59,563 bases of DNA from positions 1-59,563 of the forward strand of contig MEDY01000159.1 in assembly GCA_001724265.1 (NCBI GenBank), in the 5' to 3' direction. The translations under genes and the position numbers were made by a program. Below are positions 43,603-54,357 of the stretch, one piece after another; within the stretch, counting starts at the first letter, position 1; the number at the start of each line of letters is the position of its first letter. Below the pieces are notes generated by a model. It worked only from the letters and a program-made list of their open reading frames with translations, was not told where the DNA came from and searched no databases. The DNA comes from Rhizaria sp. SCN 62-66 (lineage: Eukaryota > Rhizaria, unplaced).

Positions 43603-44680
43603 TACCCACGCTGACAACGACAACGACAATGCTAATGACGCCAACAAGCTCTTGTCTGACTCGCAATCCCAGTCACAGTTTGCGCAGGTACAGGTACGGC
43701 CACGGTTGACGCCGACGACAGTGGAAGACGTCGTGTACAGCATGGGCATCGCCGACTCCGCCGCCGCCGCGGTGGCCGACTATAAGGCGATGGCCGGGGG
43801 GTACTTAGTCGGTGACAGCGCTCTCTTCGCCCCTTACATCGACGTCGAGGGCCCTTACACCACAGGCCATCAACAAGGCGGTAGTTTGCTCATGGATAAG
43901 AATAGGAAAACACAGCTCTATTTCTACGACCCGACTCTGAAGACGGCTCACGCAAACTCTAGGAGTGTCACGACGACGAATGCCGACTCGAAGCCTGACT
44001 CTGACCTTAAGTCGGAGGCAGAGAGTGACACAGAGTCCGACACAACGGCCGCGGTCAGCAGCACCGACAACGACACCGGCGATGACATTCACGGCCATGT
44101 GTGCTTGTGCGAGAACGACACCGGCGTCGACGACGACGTCGTCCTCGTCCTCGCCCGACTCGCAGCCGCCGCGGGGCTCCTCACCCTCACCGCGTCCAAG
44201 CAGGCGCCCGGGCCGTCGCAGGCGTCTAAGGGGGTACTTACCAGATTTGCGACGGCGCGCGACGTGCTGGCGCTGGTGCGCGGCATCATGTGCGGCGATT
44301 GCGAGCAGTTCGGCGCCCTCATCCTGGACCACTGCAGCGGCGGAGCGGGCGCGCCGCCAGTGCTGCTGCTGGACGAGCGGGTGACTGTGATCGCGCAGAG
44401 CGGCACCAACGCGGACAACGGCAACGGCGACGGCGACGGAGATAGTAACAGCAATGATGTGAACGACAACGCTGATGCTGCTGGCTCCGACAAAGTCCGT
44501 GTTCAATCGGATATTAGCCGTGGTGATCGAATTAACGATGCCCACGTGGGCACAGCGCCTCATACGGACCACTCAAGTGGCGACGGCGACAACGACGGCG
44601 AGACTGATACGGTCCCCATCCTCGTCGCTGGCCCCACTGCAAAACCCACGGTGACTGCTGCTGCTAGCTATAACAACAGC

Positions 44681-44717
<37 letters not shown>

Positions 44718-47700
44718 GAAACACGATTGCGGCTAGCAATCTTAGCTCGAGTTCAAGCTCGAGCAGCAGCAGCAGCGCTTTAGGACTCAGCCTCAGCCTC
44801 AGCATCGACACTGAAGCAGACAACCCGCCTAGCAGCAACAGCAACAACAACACCACGAACAGAGCCAATGCCAACCCCAGCGCCACTGCCAACCCGCATG
44901 CAACTGCTCCTGCGAACGCGAGTGCAAGTGCAACCTCCAGCGCAAACGGCGGTAGCGGTGGCTTCAACAGCGGCGCATACCTGATCCTGTCCCCGACTGC
45001 GGTCACTGCGGCCACCGCTGGCACCTCGTTTAGCTTCGGCGTATCCCCAGTCTCCGCTTCGGTCCCCGCGTCCGCGCCCGTCCCCGCGAAGTTGTCCTCC
45101 ACTGGCGCCGCCGGGTCTGGCTGCAACAGCCCCAGTAGCAACGCCAGTGCGAATGCTAGTGTTGGCGCAAACTCTCGCACCAAATCGAATGCGAGCGTGA
45201 ATGTGAGGGGTTTCTCTACGTTTGCTACTGCGGGCCCGCCTGGCTCTGCCGGCGCCGGGGGCAGTCTAAGTACCCCGGGACAGTTTGTAAGTACCCCCGC
45301 GCCGTATCTAAGTGGGCACAGTGGGTTTCTCTCCCCGGTCGCAATTGCGGCTGCCGCCGCCGTCAACAACAGTAATGCCGCCAACTCCAGCGCGGGCAGT
45401 GGCTGCAGCGGTCTGAGCAACAGCAATGTACCGAGCGCGGCGCTCTGCAGCAGCAACATGTCCCTCAGCCGCACCGCGACAGCCGCGAGCCTGTTCGCAT
45501 CGCTCGTCGCCGCAGGCACCAACATCGCCAACACGCAGTCAGCCACGGGCGTCACGGCAGCCGCTGCTGCCGCTGCTGCCGCCGCCGCGAACGCGAGCGC
45601 GAGCGCCAACGGCGGCGTCATCGATGGCGTGAGCGCGACTGGCTTCGGCCCCGGCTTTGCGCCCACTAGCAGCGCGAGCGCCAGTGCCAGCGCCAGCGCC
45701 AGTGCGCTGTACAGCTCCAGTCCGATGTCCAATGCCAGCAGCGTTCACAACGCCAACGCTCCTGTCAACTCGAGTGCAAATGCGAGCGCGAGTGGCAATA
45801 CTCTGAATGCGCTTGTGAGTACGAGTGGCATGAGTCTGAGTGTAAGTGGTCCCGGGCTGAATCTAAGTACCCCCTGTCTAAGTACCCCGTCTCTAAGTAC
45901 CCCGGCCCTCGGTGGTCCTGCGCCGCCCGCGCGCGCTCGCGTGCAAGCCTCGCCGACAGCAAGCTCGCACAACAGCACCTTGAACAGCAGCGACGCCGCC
46001 AGAGCGAACACTGGCGCAAACGCGGCTGTACACGGCGACGGGGGTCGCGTTGCCAGTGGCAGTGACAACATCGGCGGTGTCCGCGCGAGCAGAAGCTCGA
46101 TTCAGTTGTCTGCTGTAAGCCCGCAAACAGTGACCACGTCATCGTTGGCTCAGTCGGGCGGTGGCAAAGCTAAGCCGAACTTACCCTGCCCCGCGCCGCT
46201 GCCTCCAAGTGCTAAGAGCAAGACTCCTGCCAGTGCCGCAACGACTACCACTGGCGCTTTCCCTGTCAGCCTCGATGCCCCTGCACCGATCGCGATTCCC
46301 GGGGCCTCGCTTAACGGCAACGGCAACGGCAACGACAGCAATGACAGCAACAGCAGCAACGATACTGTCAATGCGAATGCAATCGCGAATGTCAGTGTCA
46401 ACGACGACGACAACCGTCACACGGCAAGTATCGGCGATAGCAATACGAGCCATGACGCGGACACACTGTCTCCTCTCGGCGGCGGCCTAACTTCACCGCG
46501 CGGCTTAACTTCGCAGCCGCAGGACCTCACTTACCTCATCGCTCGCGCGATCGCAGCCATCCCCCCTATCAACCCCACCGTCAGCAACACCAACGCCACG
46601 AACGTGAACTGCGTTTCCAACGGCAATACCGCTTGCCTGAGTCCCCCCGCCTCCGCCGACGCCGACGCCACCGCCGCCCCCTCGGCCGTCAGTCTAAGTA
46701 CCCCCTTAGCGCACACGCCCTCGGTGCTGGACTGTCTGCTCTGCGGCGCGGCCGAGGCGCAGGGCGGGCGGCCGCAGCTTGAGGACGAGCACAGCGTGAT
46801 CCTGCCCTTCCGCTCGCTCACGCACCTGGTCTTCGCGCTGTCGCCCGCGGAGGCGCTCGGCCATGGGGGGCTGCTGCGCGGCGGGGTCGTGCCCAGCATG
46901 GAGCCGGAGACGTGGCTCATTACCAGCGGTCAAAGTAACAGCAATAGCAGTGCGTTTATGAGCGCAAACACCTTGTCTAGTAGCAACAACACAAGCGAAA
47001 CCAAGGAAACCGAGGGCAACGACGAGGATGCGGCTCAAAGCGCCGGCTCTGTGCTGGCGCAAGCAGCTCGCCACCTCAACCTCAACGACACTGAGGGCGA
47101 CGACACGCCCACTGCGACAACTATCACCACAGCATCATATGCGCCCACGATCGCTAGCCCTGGCAACGCTAGCCCTATCAACGCTAGCTCGAGCAACGCT
47201 AGCGCAACTCTCGTGTCGTCACCGCCAATTCCCCCTGTTGCGGCCTCGCCTGCTGCGGCCTTGCCTGTAGCGGCGAACGCCCTCGTGGCGGCTCTCGCCG
47301 ACCCCGCCTACGCGCTCGTGCTCGGCGCGTCCTCTCTGTTTGCCGTCTACGACGGCCACTGCGGTCGGTCCGCGGCCAGCTTCCTCAAGTCGCTGCTGCC
47401 GCTGCACATCGCGCTGCACCTGCGGCACGCGCCGCGCAACGTGCCCGCCGCGCTGCGCAGGGCCTTCCTGCAGGTTGACGCGCTCTGGCTGGCTGCGCAG
47501 ACGATGCTGGCCACGAAGCAGGAGCGCGACAGGCAAATCGAGCTTTTTTTGGAGCATGAGCAGCAGAAGCACGTTGCACGGACGCTCCTCCAAGAGGAGC
47601 AAGAGCGAAACCAGTCGAACTCTGTGAACGCGAAGACTCATGCCGCGGCGGCAGCGGGCTCACAGGCCAACATCGCGGCGCTGCGGCTGTCGCGCTCGCA

Positions 47701-49308
47701 TCCGAGCCAGTGGCTGCCGGCGCCCGCCCTCGCTATACTGGAGCAGCTGCAGCAGACGCCCGTGCGCTCCTTCGCGGGCGCCGTCGCCGTCGTCGTGCTG
47801 TGTCTGGGCGGCACGGCCTACGTCGCGCACGCCGGCGACGCGCGCGCCGTGCTGTCGCGCTCCGGCGCCGTGGTCGAGCTCACCCGGGACCACACCGCGC
47901 ACCGGGGCTCAGAGCGGCGCAGGCTCGCGCGCGCGGGCGTGGGCGTCGACCGCGAGGGCCGCGTTAACGGCGAGGTCGAGGTCTCGCGCTCGCTGGGCGA
48001 CCTGGACAGCGGCAGCCTGCGCAAGACGGCCGGGCTTGCCGCCGAGCCCGAAGTGCGAGTCGAGGCCATCACGGACCGCGACGAGTTCTTCATCCTGGCC
48101 TGCGACGGGCTCTGGGACGTGCTGCCGCCCGCGGTCGCCGTCGGCATCGCGCGCCGCGAGCTGCATCTGACCGGAAATCCGCAGAGCGCGGCGCGCGCGC
48201 TGGCCGCCACCGCGCTGGAGCTCGGCTCCAGCGACAACGTGACCGTCGTCGTCGTGGGCTTCGAGCGGTGGTGTCACCGCCACTGTCCGCCCGTGGTCAT
48301 GGCGCGCGACCAGTCTACATGCCAGGCGGCGACTGAGTCTGAGGAGGTACTTAGATTCGGCGAAGGGGAAGTGCGCAGTGGTGAATGCAGCGTTGGCCAA
48401 GTCAAGCGCGAGAAAGAATCCGCCCTCTCCAACTGCAATGCCAACGACGACTCCTTATGTCGTCGCCGCACAAGTGACTGTGAGCCCGCAAGTGACTGTG
48501 AGCGCGGGTGGGCAGCGTTCCAGCTCGTCCGCAGCGCCCGCGCCCGCGCTCGGGCCCTGGGCCTCAGCGAGCTCGAGTACGCTCTCGCGCATCCACACAC
48601 CAGCTCTCTCAGCCTCACCCACGGTTACACTGACGACCCCAGTGGCTCTATGAATGCGCGCAGCTGCACTGGGGGCGACGGCTCGCTGCAGCAGTGTCTC
48701 GGCGCGGGCGCGAGCGTTGTAGCCTCTCCCGTGACCCAGGAGGAGGTGTCGCACCTGCTCAGCGGCGGCGCGGCCACCGACGTCGCCACTTTGCGACAAC
48801 AACAACAACAACAGCAACAGCAACAGCTGTATCAGTCGAGCAACAGCAATGGCAACAGTAATCTCCATGGCGATTATGGCACCTGCGGTAGCTGCGACTG
48901 CAATTGCCACAGCAGTCGCCTCGCGAGTGACAGTGAGCCCCGCAGTCTAGGTGACCGTGAGCCCCGCCACAGTCTAAGTGACTGTGAGCACCATCACAGT
49001 CTAAGTGACTGCGGGCCGCCGCGCAAGGACAACGTGGACTGGGGCGCCGTGTGCTGCGCTGTGGGCCCCCGGATCGTGTGCGCGTGCGCCGGCGCCTACG
49101 CCAGCGCAAACAACAACAGCTCCAACACGAACGCGAATATGAATCCAAGCGATGGCAATGAAGCCTCCAAGAGCGACGCGAGTTTGAACGACCACGGCCA
49201 CGGCCACTACCACTGCTCGGCGTGCTTCTGCTTCCGCCAGCACAGCGGCTGCAGGTGGGTCCGGCAGCAACAACAACAAGGCTACTCCGACAGCAGCACC
49301 AGCAGCAC

Positions 49309-49345
<37 letters not shown>

Positions 49346-50116
49346 GCTGATGCTGATGCTGATGCTGAGGTGACCGTGAGCACCGTCGGCAACGTCGTCG
49401 TTCGCGGCGATATAGGCTTGTGGTGGAACCAGCAGAACCGCGTCGTGATCAATGTTAAGCCGCTTTCTAAGGACGACTTGCTCAACGCGACCGCGATCTC
49501 CACCGCGCAGCAGCGGCTGAGTCAGCAAACGCAGTAGTCTCCGGCGGCGGCCACCTACCCGCTCACGCCGACCAGCAACAGCAGCTACTTTGGTCACACC
49601 AGCAGCAGCACCAACAACACCCCGTTCGGCGACGGCGTGGCCACACCGGCCGCCTCTGCCGCGCCCGCTGTGACCGCCTCTGCGAACTCGACCGCCGCGA
49701 GCGCGCGCATGTCGCCCATCGTCAGCACGCCGACCGGCAGCAACAGCGTTGCGACTGTTGTTGCTTCGGAAGCGTCCGGTACTCCTGCTGCCACCGCTGG
49801 TGACAGCCGCGCAGGCGCGGGCACCCCCACGGCGACCGACGCAAGCCCCTCCTCGGCCGCCGCCGGACCGTGCCAAGGCTGTTCGCTCGAGCCCCACGCC
49901 GAGACCGGCCAGCTCTACTGCTCCGGCCGCTGCGCCGCGCCGCTCGTGGCCACCGCCAAGGCCTGGAAGCCGCCCTTCAAGCGGCTGCAGCAGAAGGCGG
50001 CGGCGGCAGCAGCGGTGGCGGCAGCGGCAGCATCGCCTGTGGCCGCAGAGACGGCGCCAGGAACTGCGGTTGCCGATACTGCCACGGTTGCTGCGACTGA
50101 AGATTTGAAGCTATGA
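40670..50116 (+). CDS. Giant PP2C-family Ser/Thr phosphatase with one in-frame UAG
   Basis: An intronless frame of 3149 codons runs from ATG to TGA (50114-50116), broken only by TAG at 49535-49537 between SQQTQ and SPAAATYP. Residues 1 to about 2000 are Ser/Asn/Ala/Gln low-complexity. The PP2C domain follows in pieces: QGGRPQLEDEH (about 2030; the R, E and D of motif 1), FAVYDGHCGRSAA (about 2227), GTAYVAHAGDARAVLSR (about 2385), VSRSLGD (about 2440), ILACDGLWDVL (about 2478) and GSSDNVTVVVVGF (about 2518). All metal-binding Asp residues are present, so it is probably an active Mn/Mg-dependent phosphatase. After the domain come His/Cys-rich stretches (CGSCDCNCH; HYHCSACFCF). Beyond the UAG, a 192-residue tail carries C--C, then C---C (PCQGCS, LYCSGRC). 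Fifteen copies of TAAGTACC-type half-sites lie in this gene. Typical PP2Cs are 300-500 residues. Confidence 0.88.
41803..41841 (+). repeat. AAC/AAT run encoding poly-Asn
   Basis: About 12 consecutive Asn codons of the PP2C gene, alternating AAC and AAT. Confidence 0.85.
44225..44241 (-). repeat. Dispersed-element copy in PP2C
   Basis: The minus strand reads GTAAGTACCCCCTTAGA, continuing into CGCC. It is in the opposite orientation to the gene and encodes SKGVLT in the sense frame. Confidence 0.6.
44671..44716 (+). repeat. AAC run encoding poly-Asn
   Basis: A nearly pure AAC repeat of about 13 codons follows NNS in the PP2C gene. Confidence 0.85.
46694..46709 (+). repeat. Dispersed-element copy in PP2C
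   Basis: The plus strand reads CTAAGTACCCCCTTAG, encoding LSTPLA just before the phosphatase domain. Confidence 0.6.
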
Positions 50117-50451
50117 TTTATTTAGAAATGATACAATTTTGATATAGTAGAATAATCCAATACCCATACATAGAATGTGTATTTTTAATCCCAACGCTGT
50201 TCCTCTCGTATCTTGAAAAGATCGATGAAGTTTTCCACCACAAACCACTTCTCAAGCCTCGTCGCTGTCGGTCCAAGATCGGTGAGTGAGACATGCATTG
50301 AGGGGACAAGTGAGACAACTTGCTCAATCTCGTGTGCTGAATTCCCATCGACAGGAAACATCGCAACCGAGTATACGGAATTAATTGACGCGTACGTGTC
50401 TATTTGTAGTATCGCGCTGGAAGTCCTTGCTGTTCTTAGTGCTGTATCCCA
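50117..50451. other. Intergenic, PP2C to FtsX permease
   Basis: 335 bp between two plus-strand genes, AT-rich at its left end. It holds the 3' UTR of the phosphatase and the promoter or leader of the permease. Nothing else was seen. Confidence 0.5.
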
Positions 50452-53400
50452 ATGGCCGACCACTCGTCGCTGGAGCCCATGGCGCCAGCCTCCATCAACT
50501 CTCCGTTCCCCTCCCCGCCCCCCGCGGACGGGCCCTATGCCTCCGCACCGCTCCTAACGGGTGCGTATGAGTACGTTCAATGCTGCTGCACGACACAATA
50601 ACGCATACCACCTTCTCATTGTCCTTGGCCGTCTCTGTCCTAACAACTAACCAACTTATTCCCCACTCCGTCACTTCAACTTGACTTGTCTCATTCTTTG
50701 CTCTCTTATTCATTTCGCCTGCATTACCCACACCCTTGCAGCAAAGCGTCCCTTGCGGCGAGCGAGGACTCGTCGTGCTCCGCCTACGTGGCGGCCCGCT
50801 GGACGCGGTTCAAGTACTACTCCGCCCACGCCTGGCGCGAGTGCGTCAAGCGCAAGTTCCAATACTGTCTGGGCTTCTCCTCCATCCTCATTGTCGTCAT
50901 CGTTGCCGCCGTGTGCTTCACCATGGTTTCCAAGGCGCCTGCCATCTTCCTCCAGCAGGCCGAGGGCTCCGGCGGCCAGATCGACATGCTCGTGACCCCC
51001 GGCAGTGCCTCGGGCGCTGCGTACCTCAACTACCCCGCGTTCGCTGCGCTGACCGCGCCCTACGACGTGTCTGCCTACTCCGCCCCGCGGCTCCGGCTCG
51101 GCGCCGTGGCCTTTGGCCCCCCGTGCACCGCCGCCGTTGCCGCGCTGGGCATCACGGCCGGCCTGGTCAACGTCTCGGAGCCGGCCCCGTGGATGTACAC
51201 CGGCGATCCTCTCCTGCCCGGTACGCCATGATGAAGACTATCAAAACACGCTATGCAAAACACGCTACGATATGTTCACACAAATATCGTCTCGACTTTG
51301 ATCGATGAAATTTTGCCCCGTTGTATTGAAATGATGGACTTATATTCGTCTATTTGAATAATATTTGAGTTTCGTTGATAAATACCCTCGTCTGTGCACT
51401 CTGTACTCTGTATCTCTAACAATCGCCACCGTCTCTTGGTTTTCCTTGTTGTTTCCTCACACGATCATAACAGGCACCAACGGCACGTGCGGCAGCGCCT
51501 TCTACACCTGCTTGCCGACGATCTGCACCAACGTCGGCGCCGAGTCCTCCATCGCCGCGCTCAAAGTGCTCGCCATCGACACTGCCGCCGAGGCTCGCAT
51601 GGGTCTGGGCCGCGACTGGCCGTACGCCGCGGCGGGCGCGGTGCCGCCCGGGCAGCTGCTGCTGGGGGCCGACGCCGCTGACACGCTCGGCGCGCGCGCG
51701 GGCGATACGGTGATGCTCGAGCTCAACGACGTCGCCGCCTCGCCGCTGCTGCGCCAGTACCTCACGTTGGCGCTCATGCGGCGAACGGACCAAACCGACA
51801 TCAATAAATACCTGCCCAGCAACGCGTCGCTTGTCTGGGACGCCGCCATCACCTCCCGCGGCGCCGCGCTCGCCGTCCCGTTCAAGGTGGCGGCCGTGGT
51901 GGACTCGTTCAAGAACAAGTTCGCGTCGGGCGACAAGAGCAACCTCGCCGTGGTCGAGCTGACGGGGCTACTGGGTCACATCGCCACGCACCTGCACCCC
52001 GCGCTGAGTCTGCGCGACATCGAGGAGCTCGCGCTGGCGAGCGTGCCGGTGTACGACACGGACGACCTCCCGTACAAGGTGTTGCCGTGGTCGCCGGCGG
52101 AGGTCATCCTCAACGCAGCCACTGACGCGGCGGCTGTGGACCCGGCCGCCGTGCGGCTTGGCATCGAGGAGTTCGCGACCGAGATCCCGGTGAACTTGGC
52201 GCCCGAGCGTGTGGTCGAGTACCTGACGGACAACTACGACCTGCTGCAACAGCGCGTGATCACATTCGCGACGCAGACGCTCTTCATCGCCGGCTTCACC
52301 GAGGTCGAGGTCGAGACGCCCATCCTGGACGAGTTGCGGCCACTGCGCTTCTTCTCGCTCTTCCTCGGCCTCATCCTGTCCATCATCCTCACGATCCTCT
52401 TCGTGCTGTCGTTCATGCTCATCTACTCGCTCCTCATGATCTCGGTCGAGACGCGCACCTTCGAGCTGGGCGTGCACCGCATGACCGGGCTCACGCGCGT
52501 CGGCGTCATCAACATGCTCCTCGTTCAGGCGTTATCCTACGCGATCCCGTCTTGGGCCGTGGGTCTACTGCTGTCACAGATCCTCACTGTCGTCGTGGTC
52601 AACATGCTCTCGACCTCGGTCGAGGTACCGATGGCCAACACGCTCACGCCGCTGTCGATCGGCATCGCCACGGTGCTGGGCATCTGCATCCCGCTCGTCG
52701 CCGCAATCCTGCCCATCCGCGACGCTCTGTCCAAGAACCTGCACGACACGCTTGACACGCGCCACTCCAAGACGCTGGGCGTGAGCTTCAACATCGAGCG
52801 CTCGGACGATGGGTCCATTTCGGCCACGGCGCTCGTCGTCGGCGTCGGACTCGTCGTCTTCGGCTTCCTCATCTACTACCTGCTCCCCTTGTCGCTGCTG
52901 TCTCTCAACCTGACGCTCTTCTTCAACATCTTCTTCGGCATCCTCGTCGGCCTGCTCTTCGGACTCATCATGCTCTCGCTCAACTTCGAGCACCTGGTCG
53001 AGCGCCTCGTTGTGTCACTCTTCTTCTTCTGGGAGCTGCGCTCGATCCCGCAGATGGTGCTCAAGAACCTCGTCGCGCATCGGCTGCGCAACCGCAAAAC
53101 GACCATCATGTACGCGCTGTCACTGGGCTTCGTCATCTTCGTCACCGTCGCCTACACCACCGAGCTCGAGTCCGCTAAGGCAACCTCGATCAAGTCCGAG
53201 GGCGCACCGCTGACGCTCTCGGCGCGCGGCAGCGGCTCCATAAGCTACGGTAGCGCTGGGCGCGTCGAAGCGCTGCTGACCGCGCACACCGAGACCGTGG
53301 TCGCGGACTGGGCATGGGTGAGCCGCGACATCAACTTCGCGAACCAGTTTTCCGACGTGGCGACTTCTAACCTGGGCCACTACTACGAGCACGGCGTGAG

Positions 53401-54343
53401 CGTGCACGCCGTGTCGCCTTCCTTTTTCAACATCGGCTACAGCGCATACCTGGTCGCCCCGATGGAGGACCGCTCGACCTCGCTGTCAATCTCGGAGCAG
53501 CTCTACACCGTGCGCGGCGGCCAGAGCCTCGGGCTTTCACAGGGCATTGCGTACCAGCTCAACCTGCGCTCGCTGCGCAGCGACTCGACCTTTCTGCTCA
53601 ACTTTCAGAACACAGACACGAGCTCGCTTGCGCAGCAGAAAGTCAAGCCGCTGGCCACCATGAGCTCGGGTTCCGGTCTCGAGTTCAAGGGCGGGACGCA
53701 GTCGGCCAACTTTCCCATCGTCATGTCTGTGCCGGCCTACTTGGAGGCCTCCAACGGCGCCTTCAGTACCATCGAGGACATCCCCTGGGAGAAAGTCATG
53801 ATCACGCTGCGTGGCTCGGCCAGCGCCAGTGAAGTGGCGCAGTTTAAGCGGCTGCTGAAGAGGGAGGCGTCGTCGATCAACGCGGCTTACTTCGACGCGA
53901 GCGATATCAGCGAGACGCTCGACTCGACGCGCGCGATGCTGGACCTCATCTTCAGTATCGCCACCTACATCGCCATGTTCCTCTGCCTTTTTTCACTCAT
54001 CGCGAGCATGTACAGCAACATCTACGAGTCCGCGAAGGAGATCGGCGTCATGCGTGCCATCGGACTCACCACGTTCCAGGTCACGCGCATCTTCGTCTAC
54101 GAGGCCTTCACGCTAGTGCTAGCGTCGTCGTTGCTCGGTATCATCATCGGTTTCATCATGGGCTGGACCATGCTGTTGCAGCGCGTCCTCTTCGTCAACC
54201 TCCCTATTCCGTTCATTTTCCCGTGGAGCAACCTCATCCTCGTCTTCGTCGCCGCCATCCTCTGCTCGTTCCTCGCCTCTTGGGGCCCCATCAAGGCCAT
54301 CACGCGCAAGACCATCTCGGCCGCCTTCCGCACCATCATGTAA
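50452..54343 (+). CDS. FtsX/ABC3-type multi-pass permease
   Basis: There are three exons: 50452-50564, 50742-51220 and 51474-54343, giving 1153 residues and TAA. The first donor is read as GC|GTATGA because only this keeps frame with exon 2; the second is GTACGC. A cytoplasmic N terminus leads to one membrane helix (FSSILIVVIVAAVCFTMVSK, about residue 68). A large extracytoplasmic domain follows, then a helix cluster with an FtsX domain (SLFLGLILSIILTILFVLSF, then VETRTFELGVHRMTGLTRVG). More helices, a second extracytoplasmic domain and a second FtsX domain at the C terminus come next (FSIATYIAMFLCLFSLIASM; SAKEIGVMRAIGLT). The paired FtsX/MacB-like arrangement is that of ABC3 permeases, which work with a separate ATPase in bacteria. 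Related proteins occur in several protist groups, with unknown substrates. No ATP-binding motif is present. Confidence 0.85.
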
Positions 54344-54357
54344 GTGTCCCCTTAGAC
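54340..54357 (+). repeat. Dispersed-element copy at the FtsX permease stop codon
   Basis: The plus strand reads GTAAGTGTCCCCTTAGAC, continuing into GC. The TAA stop (54341-54343) is the first part of the left half-site. Confidence 0.5.

Larger units (their letters stand above)
41003..48354. repeat. Cluster of 15 (G/C)TAAGTACC half-sites inside the PP2C gene
   Basis: Plus-orientation copies start at 41003, 42275, 43184, 43241, 45266, 45287, 45863, 45878, 45893 and 46694. Minus-orientation copies (GGTACTTA followed by C or G) start at 41172, 41187, 43800, 44233 and 48346. Forward copies encode LST or VST; reverse copies encode GYL or VLT/VLR. Several sit in the longer element with CTTAGACGC. 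Confidence 0.7.

Noticed and set aside
493-49537. Explanation of the in-frame TAGs as pseudogenes or sequencing errors
   Set aside because: Eight of eight interruptions are TAG and none is TAA, TGA or a frameshift. The frame is kept in every case, including over several kb. Neither decay nor error predicts this.
493-49537. UAG as pyrrolysine or selenocysteine-type recoding
   Set aside because: Pyrrolysine is not used by nuclear genomes and selenocysteine uses UGA. The contexts are low-complexity and not catalytic.
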